Source: Acidobacteriota bacterium
GTDB taxonomy: Bacteria > Acidobacteriota > Thermoanaerobaculia > Thermoanaerobaculales > Thermoanaerobaculaceae
Length of the DNA stretch: 6,548 nucleotides
Assembly (NCBI GenBank): GCA_021782525.1
Contig: JAJXUY010000090.1
Location: 1 to 6,548, forward strand
Direction: 5' to 3'
Below are positions 1 to 5,096 of this stretch, one piece after another. The position numbers were made by a program, and so were the translations under genes. Numbering within the stretch: the first letter of the stretch is position 1; each line of letters starts with the position of its first letter. The notes under the pieces were generated by a model. It was given only the letters and a program-made list of their open reading frames with translations, ran no database searches and was not told the origin of the DNA.

Positions 1-2
1 TG

Positions 3-359
3 GCGCCGATGCGCGAGCGCCTGATCCCTTTCCTCACCGACCTGTTCAAACGGACCGAGGAGGCCGGCCTGCGCCCCGATCGCGTCACCTACTCCGTGCA
101 GCGCGAAAAGAAATCCGGACTCGTGTACTTCAGCGCGCACTTCGACGTCAAGGGGAACTACGAACAGATCCGCCGCTGCGTGTTCGAGCTCGAGAGCTCG
201 CCGCAGTTCATCCTGCTCGAGGGCTTGGCGCTGCGCGGCTCAGACGCGGCGACGTCGCTCGAGGTCGGCGTCAATCTCGGGGTGGGCACCTACTTCGCCG
301 ATGTGGACGAGGGGCTGATGAAGGAACTCGGTGTCCGCGAGGTGGCCAGTGAAGACTAG
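3..359 (+). CDS. pilO: PilO/GspM-like pilus or secretion inner-membrane protein, C-terminal part (5' truncated)
   Basis: This reading frame is open to the left edge of the window, so only about the last 118 residues of the protein are present. The transmembrane anchor and coiled coil expected at the N-terminus of this family lie upstream and are not seen. The visible part looks like the periplasmic ferredoxin-like domain of PilO/GspM: a helix (LIPFLTDLFKRTEEAGL), a strand followed by a KGNYEQIRRCVFELESSPQF segment, then strands ending in GVGTYF. The 'YEQIRRxxxELExSPxF' block is the most recognisable signature. In the family, PilO pairs with PilN and links cytoplasmic PilM to periplasmic PilP. 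The gene ends in TAG and overlaps the next gene by about 11 bp, which fits a pilMNOP-Q type operon. An ATG at position 9 is in frame but is probably an internal Met, not the start. PilO versus GspM cannot be settled from this fragment. Confidence 0.72.
   Translation, partial: APMRERLIPFLTDLFKRTEEAGLRPDRVTYSVQREKKSGLVYFSAHFDVKGNYEQIRRCVFELESSPQFILLEGLALRGSDAATSLEVGVNLGVGTYFADVDEGLMKELGVREVASED
339..342 (+). promoter_or_regulatory. Shine-Dalgarno supporting the GTG start at 349
   Basis: GAGG (within GAGGTGG) lies 6 nt upstream of GTG 349, inside the end of the pilO-like gene. An alternative GTG at 331 has the weaker AGGA (322-325) at 5 nt. The better match favours 349, but both remain possible. 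Confidence 0.45.
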
Positions 360-912
360 GGCCGACGCGCAGAAGGTCATCCTCCTCGTCGTGCTCCTGG
401 CGGGACTCGTCTGGGTGGTGGTCACGCGGCTCATGCCGGCGCTGGGGCCGGCTGCGGAGAGCGGCGGCGCCAAGGCGGTCGCGATCGGGCAGTACACGGT
501 CCCGGAACTGGGCTGGCAAGCCGCGCGGAAGCGTGTGGTCCCGACCCCGGCCGCGGGCCGCAACCTGTTCACGTTCGGTGCGCCGCCCACCCCGACGCCG
601 GACCGCCGTCCCACCGTGCCGCCGCCGCCCCCGCCGCCCCCACCGCCGACACCGACGCCGCCCGGGATCTACGTGAACGGAAAGTGGATCCTGCCGCCGC
701 CGCCGCCGTTCACCCTCAGTTACCTGGGGTGGCTCGGCCCGGACCGACTCCCGGTCGCGGTGTTCCGTGACGGTGACGACGTGCTGACGGTGCCCGTAGG
801 AGAGAGTGTGAAGCAGAAGTTCATCGTCCGAGAGGTCGGGCCGACCGGAGTGACGGTCGGCTTTGTCGGCTACCCTGCGGACGTGGTCAACAAGGTTCCG
901 TTAGCGAGGTGA
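349..912 (+). CDS. PilP/GspC-like inner-membrane protein with polyproline linker
   Basis: About 187 residues from GTG 349 (193 if GTG 331 is used). A short basic N-terminus is followed by one transmembrane segment (about residues 9-28), so the bulk should be periplasmic. A 'GRNLFTFG' motif (70-77) resembles the RNLF/RDPF-type motif found before the folded domain of PilP/GspC proteins. Next comes a Pro/Thr linker with ten consecutive prolines (91-100) and a second run of five (116-120). The C-terminal region (about 122-187) reads as a small beta domain, with 'YLGWLG', 'LPVAVFRDGDDVLTVPVGESV' split over strands, and 'FIVREVGPTGVTVGF'. This is the pattern of the PilP/GspC homology region that binds the N0 domain of the cognate secretin. 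It sits between a PilO-like gene (overlap 11 bp) and the secretin, the usual place of pilP. The assignment rests on topology, motif pattern and neighbours; PilP and GspC cannot be told apart here. Confidence 0.68.
   Translation: MKTRADAQKVILLVVLLAGLVWVVVTRLMPALGPAAESGGAKAVAIGQYTVPELGWQAARKRVVPTPAAGRNLFTFGAPPTPTPDRRPTVPPPPPPPPPPTPTPPGIYVNGKWILPPPPPFTLSYLGWLGPDRLPVAVFRDGDDVLTVPVGESVKQKFIVREVGPTGVTVGFVGYPADVVNKVPLAR
580..708 (+). repeat. Proline-codon-rich low-complexity tract
   Basis: CCN codons dominate here. Ten consecutive Pro codons lie at 619-648, flanked by PTPTP-type stretches, and five CCG codons lie at 694-708. The tract codes for the periplasmic linker between the membrane anchor and the C-terminal beta domain of the PilP/GspC-like protein. 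It is a simple-sequence region within a gene, not a mobile repeat. Confidence 0.8.
906..909 (+). promoter_or_regulatory. Shine-Dalgarno that favours the GTG start at 915 for the secretin
   Basis: GAGG at 906-909 has a 5-nt spacer to GTG 915. The other candidate, GTG 909, overlaps the upstream stop codon (GTGA) but would itself lie on this motif; the only other purine-rich element, AAGG at 892-895, is 13 nt away. The sequence therefore favours 915. The two starts differ by only two residues. Confidence 0.45.
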
Positions 913-914
913 GT

Positions 915-3398
915 GTGACGACGAGGCCCATCAGAGTCCCGATCGGTTTGCTCCTTGCGTTTGCCTTCCTGGGGTCGTGTGCCACTTACCGCTACGAGCG
1001 CCGGGCGAGCGACGCGGTGCAGACCCGGAACTGGGACGCGGCGGTGTACTTCTACCTGGAAGCGCTGGCGCGCGACCCCGGCAACATCCACTTCAAGATG
1101 GCGCTCGAGCGGGCGCGCCTGAAGGCGGGCGAGGAGCATTTCCGCCGGGGTATGCAGTTCAAGGAGGCCGGGGCGTTCGAGCGCGCCGCGTCGGAACTCG
1201 AGCTCGCCGTGCAGTTCGACCCCACCCACCAGTACGCTGCGGTCGAGCTGGAGAAGGTGCGCAAGGACATCCAGGTCCTCGACCAAGAGGGCGGTCCCGC
1301 CAAGCTCGAGGAGATCAAAAAGGCGGCCTCGGAGATGAAGGTCAAGCCGCCGATCCTCAATCCGGCGTCGAACGAACCGATGAGCCTGTCGTTCCCGAAC
1401 CCCACCAACGTCCGCGACATCTACAAGGCGATCGGCCAGGCGTTCGGGATCAACATCCTGTTCGACAACAAGATGCGCGATCAGAAGCTGTCCATCGAGC
1501 TGAAAAACGTCACCGCCCGCGAGGCGCTCGAGTCGGTGATGCAGGCCGCCGGCCAGTTCTACAAGGTGCTCGATCCCAAGACCGTGATCGTGGTCGACGA
1601 CACGCCGCAGAACCGCCGCGACTACGAGGACCTCGTGGTGAAGACGTTCTTCCTCTCCAACGCCGACGTCAAGGACGTCGCCAACATGCTGCGCGCCCTC
1701 ATCGACGCGCGGCGGATCGCGATCAACGAGCAGCTCAACGCGCTGGTGATCCGCGACACCGCCGACAAGGTCGCGATCGCCGAACGGCTGATCAACGCCA
1801 ACGACAAGGCAAAGGCCGAGGTGCTGGTCGACGTCGAGCTGATGCAGGTCGACACCAACAAGCTGCGCGACATCGGCATGTCGCTGTCGTCGCAGTCGTT
1901 CACGGCCAACTTCGACGCCACCAAGCTGGGCGGGAGCACGTCGACCTCGGCGATCCCGCTTACCCAGCTCGGCAACATCACGCGCTCGATGTGGAACATG
2001 ACCGTGCCGTCGGTGGTCCTCAACCTGATCAAGTCGGCCGGCGAGACCGAGACGCTCGCCCAGCCACAGCTGCGAATCACGGAGCGGGAGAAGGCGAGCC
2101 TGGTGATCGGACAGAAGGTGCCGATCCCCACCACGACGTTCAACACGACACAGACGATCGGCGGCAACATCGTCCCGATCACCGCGTTCAACTACCAGGA
2201 CGTGGGGATCAAGCTGGACATCGAGCCGAAGGTTCACCACAACAACGAGGTCACGCTGAAGCTCAAGGTCGAGGTCTCGGACCTCGGCACCCCGATCCAG
2301 GTCAGTGGCCAGCCGAACCAGTACCCGATCAACACCCGCAACATCGACACGACGATCCGGCTCAAGGACGGCGAAACGTCGCTGCTCGCGGGGTTGCTCA
2401 AGGAGACCACGGCGACGAGCCGGACCGGCCTGCCGTGGCTTTCCGACCTGCCGGTGGTCGGCCGCCTGTTCGGCGACACCTCGAAGCAGGTCACGCAGAC
2501 CGACCTCATCCTCACCTTGACGCCGCACATCATCCGCTACCCCGACATCACCGAGGAGGACCTCGCGCCGCTGTGGGTCGGGACCGAGAACCGGATCACG
2601 ATCTTCGGCAACTCGCCGAGGGTGCGCTCGGCGGTCGGTAGCAGCCCTCTCGGCGGGGATTCCAGCGGCGCCACGCCGGGGTTTGGGCCAGGCATCATAG
2701 GGCTCGGGGGGCAGGAGCGCACGGAGGCGACGGAGCCCGGAGAGGCGCCGCCTGGAGGATCGAACGAGGGGCAGGCGATGTCTCAGCCGGGCGTTCCTTC
2801 TCGCCCGCGCATCCGGCTGCCTGGTGCCGCTGCCACCCCGAACCCGGGCAACGCCTCGGTGCAGAGCACTTCTTCGGACGCGTCGTCGGCAACGCCGAGC
2901 ACTGCTAGCGGGACGACGACCACAGCGACTGTGATCGGAGACGCCGCGACGACCGTGACGGCGGGAACGGCCGCCGCGACGGCGCTTGCCGCTGGCGACG
3001 GCGGCCTGCCAACGCTCACGTTCTATCCCGCCAAGGCACCGATCGTGGTCGGCAGCGAGGGGGCGGTCCAGGTGGTCCTCGATCCCGGGACCGGCGGCGC
3101 CACCGGGCCGTTGCACCTCGCCTATGACCCGGCGCGGCTCGAGGTCACGCGCCTGGAGGGGGGCGTCATGCCGGGCAGCGACGGCCCGGTGCAGATCAAG
3201 GTGTCGCACACCCCCAACCTCGGCTGGATTACGGTGAACTGGGACGGGCGCCTGACCGGGAGCGGTACCCTGCTCGGGATCGCGGTGCGCCCGCGCGAGG
3301 TGGGCGAGCTGCCGATCATCTTCGCCGGGCCGGTCGGGGCGGTCGTCGGGCACAACGGAATGGTGGTGGCGGTCCCGGCCGCGGGAGCGGGCCAGTGA
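915..3398 (+). CDS. gspD: Lipoprotein secretin (GspD/PilQ family) with C-terminal cohesin-like domain
   Basis: About 827 residues. The outer-membrane ring channel of the secretion or pilus machine. The N-terminus has a basic stretch, a hydrophobic core and a lipobox FLGSC, with Cys22 as the predicted lipidated residue. Residues about 26-116 hold two TPR-like helical pairs ending in 'ALARDPGN' and 'AVQFDPTHQ'. An N0/STN domain follows (about 156-230, from MSLSFPNPTNVRDIY), then an N1 domain (about 232-298, with 'VVKTFFLSNADVKDVANML'). The secretin core spans about 302-546 and carries the family signature GLPWLSDLPVVGRLF (505-519) and TDLILTLTPHII near its end. A Gly/Ser/Thr/Ala/Pro-rich linker (about 560-697) leads to a beta-rich domain (698-827) resembling cohesin: 'VGSEGAVQVVLDP', 'LAYDPARLEV', 'GSGTLLGIAVRP'. 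The gene overlaps the stop of the PilP-like gene if GTG 909 is used, and the next gene by 4 bp. Secretin identity is secure; the cohesin-like call rests on pattern recognition. Confidence 0.93.
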   Translation: MTTRPIRVPIGLLLAFAFLGSCATYRYERRASDAVQTRNWDAAVYFYLEALARDPGNIHFKMALERARLKAGEEHFRRGMQFKEAGAFERAASELELAVQFDPTHQYAAVELEKVRKDIQVLDQEGGPAKLEEIKKAASEMKVKPPILNPASNEPMSLSFPNPTNVRDIYKAIGQAFGINILFDNKMRDQKLSIELKNVTAREALESVMQAAGQFYKVLDPKTVIVVDDTPQNRRDYEDLVVKTFFLSNADVKDVANMLRALIDARRIAINEQLNALVIRDTADKVAIAERLINANDKAKAEVLVDVELMQVDTNKLRDIGMSLSSQSFTANFDATKLGGSTSTSAIPLTQLGNITRSMWNMTVPSVVLNLIKSAGETETLAQPQLRITEREKASLVIGQKVPIPTTTFNTTQTIGGNIVPITAFNYQDVGIKLDIEPKVHHNNEVTLKLKVEVSDLGTPIQVSGQPNQYPINTRNIDTTIRLKDGETSLLAGLLKETTATSRTGLPWLSDLPVVGRLFGDTSKQVTQTDLILTLTPHIIRYPDITEEDLAPLWVGTENRITIFGNSPRVRSAVGSSPLGGDSSGATPGFGPGIIGLGGQERTEATEPGEAPPGGSNEGQAMSQPGVPSRPRIRLPGAAATPNPGNASVQSTSSDASSATPSTASGTTTTATVIGDAATTVTAGTAAATALAAGDGGLPTLTFYPAKAPIVVGSEGAVQVVLDPGTGGATGPLHLAYDPARLEVTRLEGGVMPGSDGPVQIKVSHTPNLGWITVNWDGRLTGSGTLLGIAVRPREVGELPIIFAGPVGAVVGHNGMVVAVPAAGAGQ
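3383..3387 (+). promoter_or_regulatory. Shine-Dalgarno of the first pseudopilin gene
   Basis: GGGAG lies 7 nt upstream of GTG 3395, inside the end of the secretin gene. It supports the GTG start that overlaps the secretin stop codon (GTGA) and suggests coupled translation. Confidence 0.55.
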
Positions 3399-3850
3399 GG
3401 CGCGCGAGCCGTGGTTTCACGGTCGCCGAGCTGGTGATGGTCACCGCGCTGGTGGCGATCCTGGCCTCGGTGGCGGTGCCGACGGCGCGCTTTACCATGA
3501 AGCGCGAGCGCGAGGCCGAGTTAAGGCTCGACCTGCGCCTGATGCGGAACGCGATCGACGACTACAAGCGGCTGGCGGACCAGGGGATGATCCAAGTCGA
3601 GGTGGGCACGGAGGGGTACCCGAAGACGCTCGAGGAGCTGGCCCAGGGCGTGCCGATCGTCGGGCAGCTGACGAAGCGGAAGTTCCTCCGCCGCATCCCG
3701 ATCGACCCGATGACCGGCAAGGCCGAGTGGGGACTGCGCTCGTACCAGGACGAGATGAACTCGGACTCCTGGGGCGGCCAGGACGTCTACGACGTCTATT
3801 CGCTCTCCGGGGGCACCGCGCTCGACGGTACCAAGTACAAGGACTGGTAG
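3395..3850 (+). CDS. Pseudopilin 1, GspG-like (prepilin-type N-terminal cleavage/methylation motif)
   Basis: 151 residues. A short basic leader of normal length (MRRASRG) precedes the prepilin peptidase site G7|F8, and F8-T-V-A-E12 gives the conserved Glu at mature position +5. A hydrophobic helix (about 8-30) follows, then an amphipathic helix rich in Arg and Glu. The globular part has the GspG-type segment YPKTLEELAQG (75-85), the 'RRIPIDPMTGK' block (99-109), and a C-terminus ending TALDGTKYKDW just before the stop. The mature protein should be processed by PilD/GspO-type peptidase, anchored in the inner membrane, and assembled into the short pseudopilus. GTG 3395 overlaps the secretin stop by 4 bp and has a good ribosome site. 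Its DPMTGK block and terminal DW are shared with the following genes, which suggests tandem duplication. Whether it is the major subunit or a minor one cannot be told. Confidence 0.88.
   Translation: MRRASRGFTVAELVMVTALVAILASVAVPTARFTMKREREAELRLDLRLMRNAIDDYKRLADQGMIQVEVGTEGYPKTLEELAQGVPIVGQLTKRKFLRRIPIDPMTGKAEWGLRSYQDEMNSDSWGGQDVYDVYSLSGGTALDGTKYKDW
3839..3843 (+). promoter_or_regulatory. Shine-Dalgarno that supports ATG 3853 of the second pseudopilin
   Basis: AAGGA lies 9 nt upstream of ATG 3853, inside the last codons of pseudopilin 1. It is the only good ribosome site before the second pseudopilin. It therefore implies that the repeat-containing region after 3853 is translated as an unusually long leader. 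Confidence 0.5.
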
Positions 3851-3852
3851 CG

Positions 3853-4383
3853 ATGAAGCAGGGCACAGAGCACAGGGCACAGGGCACAGTGCACCGGGCT
3901 CCGGAAAGGCGGGGCCGGTGGCCGGTGGCCGGTGGCCGGCCGAGACAGGGCTCTGGACTCCGAACCACGGGGTCTGGAACCCGGTCTTCGCACGGCTTCA
4001 CGCTCATCGAGCTGATCGTGGTGCTGGCGATCATCGGGATCCTGGCGGCGATCGCGGTGCCGGCGATGCGCACCGCGCCGGAGCGGGCGCGCGAGTCGGC
4101 GCTCAAGGAGGACCTGTTCACGCTGCGCTCCTGCCTCGATCAGTTCCACGCCGACCGCGACCGGTACCCGACCTCGCTCGACGAGCTCGTGAGCATGGGG
4201 TACCTGCGCAGCGTGCCGGTGGACCCGATCACGAAGTCGAAGGATACCTGGGTGCCGGTGTACGAGGAGGTGGCGCCGGAGGATCAGAGTAGCGACCAGC
4301 AGCAGAGCAGCCCGGGGATCATCGATGTGCACTCCGGCTCGCCGCAGACCGCCCTCGACGGCAGCAAATATGCCGACTGGTAG
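3853..4383 (+). CDS. Pseudopilin 2, GspG-like, with 48-residue repeat-derived leader
   Basis: 176 residues from ATG 3853, which starts 2 nt after the previous stop and has AAGGA upstream. The prepilin site is H47-G48|F49-TLIE53, with Glu at mature +5, followed by a canonical helix (about 49-70) ending in IAVPAM. The globular part has YPTSLDELVSMGYLRSVPVDP (105-125), a DPITKSK block, a Gln/Ser-rich loop (about 144-153) and the terminus TALDGSKYADW, closely matching pseudopilin 1. The odd feature is the leader: 48 residues, strongly basic with 11 Arg, Ser/Gly-rich, encoded largely by two 7-bp tandem arrays (3861-3895 and 3913-3940). Class III leaders are usually about 6-25 residues. The only nearer in-frame starts are GTG 3889 and GTG 3925. 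GTG 3925 would leave a 24-residue leader but has no good ribosome site. The role is a pseudopilus subunit, perhaps the major one given its canonical N-terminus. Confidence 0.87.
   Translation: MKQGTEHRAQGTVHRAPERRGRWPVAGGRPRQGSGLRTTGSGTRSSHGFTLIELIVVLAIIGILAAIAVPAMRTAPERARESALKEDLFTLRSCLDQFHADRDRYPTSLDELVSMGYLRSVPVDPITKSKDTWVPVYEEVAPEDQSSDQQQSSPGIIDVHSGSPQTALDGSKYADW
3861..3895 (+). repeat. Tandem 7-bp repeat array A (unit GGGCACA, 5 copies)
   Basis: Units are GGGCACA, GAGCACA, GGGCACA, GGGCACA and GTGCACC at 3861, 3868, 3875, 3882 and 3889. The array lies 8 bp inside the second pseudopilin if ATG 3853 is its start, so one unit more or less would shift the frame. Confidence 0.85.
3913..3940 (+). 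repeat. Tandem 7-bp repeat array B (unit GGCCGGT, 4 copies)
   Basis: Units start at 3913, 3920, 3927 and 3934; the last ends in C instead of T. A GTG occurs at each unit junction (3918, 3925, 3932), one in each of the three frames. The array lies in the leader-coding part of the second pseudopilin. Confidence 0.87.
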
Positions 4384-5041
4384 CAGAGACGTGGTCAGTG
4401 GTCCGTGGCCCGTGGCCCGAAGTGCCGAGCCCCGGGTATCTCCGCAGTGCCAGCGGCCGGCGACCCCGTCCACGGTCCACGGTCCACGGTCTACGGTCCA
4501 CGGCTCTGCGGCCGAGGCGGGGTTCACGCTGGCGGCCATGATGGTGATCATGGCGATCATGGCGATCTTCATGACCGTCGCGGTGGAGACGGCAAGTTTC
4601 CAGAAGAAGCGGGAGAAGGAGGAGGAGCTGATCTTCCGCGGCAACCAGGTCGTCGAGGGGATCCGCCTCTTCCGCGCCCGCTTCGGCCGCTTCCCCATCT
4701 CGCTCGCCGAGCTCGCCAAGGCCGACCCGCGGGTGCTGCGCAAGATCTGGAACGACCCGATGACGGGGAAGCCGGACTGGGTCCCGGTGTACCTCGGGGA
4801 GGAGGGCACCACGCTGCAGCGTCTGCCGGGGGGCCTGCAGCCGACGCCGCCCCCGACGCCGGGGCCGGGGACGCCAAAGGCGTCGGGTGCCCGCGGCGGT
4901 CCGATCATCGGCGTCCGCTCCTCCAGCTGTGCGGAGGCGGTCAAGCTCTACAACGGGCACACCCGCTACTGCGAGTGGAAGTTTTTCTACGATCCCAGCA
5001 AACTGAACCCCGCCGGCAGGCCGGCGGCACCGCAGCGCTGA
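4370..5041 (+). CDS. Pseudopilin 3, GspK-like N-terminus lacking Glu+5, with long repeat-derived leader
   Basis: 223 residues from ATG 4370, which overlaps pseudopilin 2 by 14 bp. GTG 4391 (44-residue leader) and GTG 4412 (37-residue leader) are alternatives; none has a strong ribosome site. The cleavage site is A-G51|F52-TLAA: position +5 is Ala, not the conserved Glu. The helix is Met-rich (MMVIMAIMAIF) and is followed by a charged helix (QKKREKEEEL). Then come FPISLAELAK (108-117) and 'NDPMTGKPDWVPVY' (128-141), shared with the other two pseudopilins. A Pro/Gly linker (about 152-172) precedes a C-terminal block GPIIGVRSSS with Cys187 and Cys201, which could form a disulphide, and 'EWKFFY'. 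Loss of Glu+5 is a known trait of GspK, the tip pseudopilin, but the small globular part here is not GspK-sized, so this is probably a lineage-specific minor subunit. The leader includes the heptapeptide repeat STVHGPR, encoded by array D. Confidence 0.82.
   Translation: MPTGSRDVVSGPWPVARSAEPRVSPQCQRPATPSTVHGPRSTVHGSAAEAGFTLAAMMVIMAIMAIFMTVAVETASFQKKREKEEELIFRGNQVVEGIRLFRARFGRFPISLAELAKADPRVLRKIWNDPMTGKPDWVPVYLGEEGTTLQRLPGGLQPTPPPTPGPGTPKASGARGGPIIGVRSSSCAEAVKLYNGHTRYCEWKFFYDPSKLNPAGRPAAPQR
4391..4418 (+). repeat. Tandem 7-bp repeat array C (unit GTGGYCM, 4 copies)
   Basis: Units GTGGTCA, GTGGTCC, GTGGCCC and GTGGCCC start at 4391, 4398, 4405 and 4412, just after the stop of pseudopilin 2. 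Each unit begins with GTG, so possible start codons appear in all three frames. Written in the phase CGTGGNC, it is the imperfect inverse of array D. Confidence 0.82.
4468..4502 (+). repeat. Tandem 7-bp repeat array D (unit GTCCACG, 5 copies)
   Basis: Units start at 4468, 4475, 4482, 4489 and 4496; only the fourth differs (GTCTACG). The array must be translated whichever standard start codon is used for pseudopilin 3, because no ATG, GTG or TTG lies in frame between it and the prepilin cleavage site. It yields the peptide pattern STVHGPR-STVHGS. Confidence 0.9.
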
Positions 5042-5078
5042 CGCCCAGCCGCCGACACCGGCCCGCGCCCGTCACGGC

Positions 5079-5087
5079 TGGTACACT
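5079..5087 (+). promoter_or_regulatory. Possible extended -10 promoter (TGGTACACT) for the M16 peptidase-dut unit
   Basis: TG-N-TACACT matches the extended -10 pattern, with 4 of 6 bases of TATAAT. It is the only A/T-containing patch in the 55-bp gap between pseudopilin 3 and the peptidase gene. No -35-like hexamer is visible at the usual distance. The end of the element is 9 nt from ATG 5097, so transcription would begin within about 0-3 nt of the start codon. No Shine-Dalgarno is present, which agrees with a leaderless message. Confidence 0.42.
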
Positions 5088-5096
5088 GCGGCGTCC

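Noticed and set aside
977..2641. Second + strand open frame inside the secretin
   Set aside because: A shifted-frame shadow with Arg/Gly/Asp-rich low-complexity translation; the secretin frame explains the region fully.
870..3353. Long antisense open frame (827 codons) opposite the secretin
   Set aside because: Its translation is Arg/Asp/His/Val-rich with no recognisable domain. It mirrors the codon pattern of the secretin; high third-position GC often leaves an antisense frame open.
3006..3395. Cohesin-like domain as evidence of a cellulosome
   Set aside because: There are no dockerin, glycoside hydrolase or scaffoldin genes in the window, and the domain is attached to a secretin. Only the fold resemblance is supported.
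3727..3853. Upstream in-frame ATG 3727 as the start of pseudopilin 2
   Set aside because: It would overlap pseudopilin 1 by over 120 bp and add about 42 more residues before the prepilin site. ATG 3853 has a proper ribosome site and follows the previous stop directly.
4325..4370. ATG 4325 as the start of pseudopilin 3
   Set aside because: It would lengthen an already overlong leader and deepen the overlap with pseudopilin 2. ATG 4370 or the GTGs at 4391 and 4412 are more reasonable.
3861..4502. Repeat arrays as a CRISPR or as REP/BIME elements
   Set aside because: Units are 7 bp, directly abutting, with no spacers of constant length and no repeat of 23-40 bp. They are simple tandem arrays.
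5010..5027. GC-rich hairpin (7-bp stem, 4-nt loop) near the end of pseudopilin 3 as an intrinsic terminator
   Set aside because: It lies inside the coding region about 12 nt before the stop and no T-tract follows. In DNA this GC-rich, short hairpins arise easily by chance.
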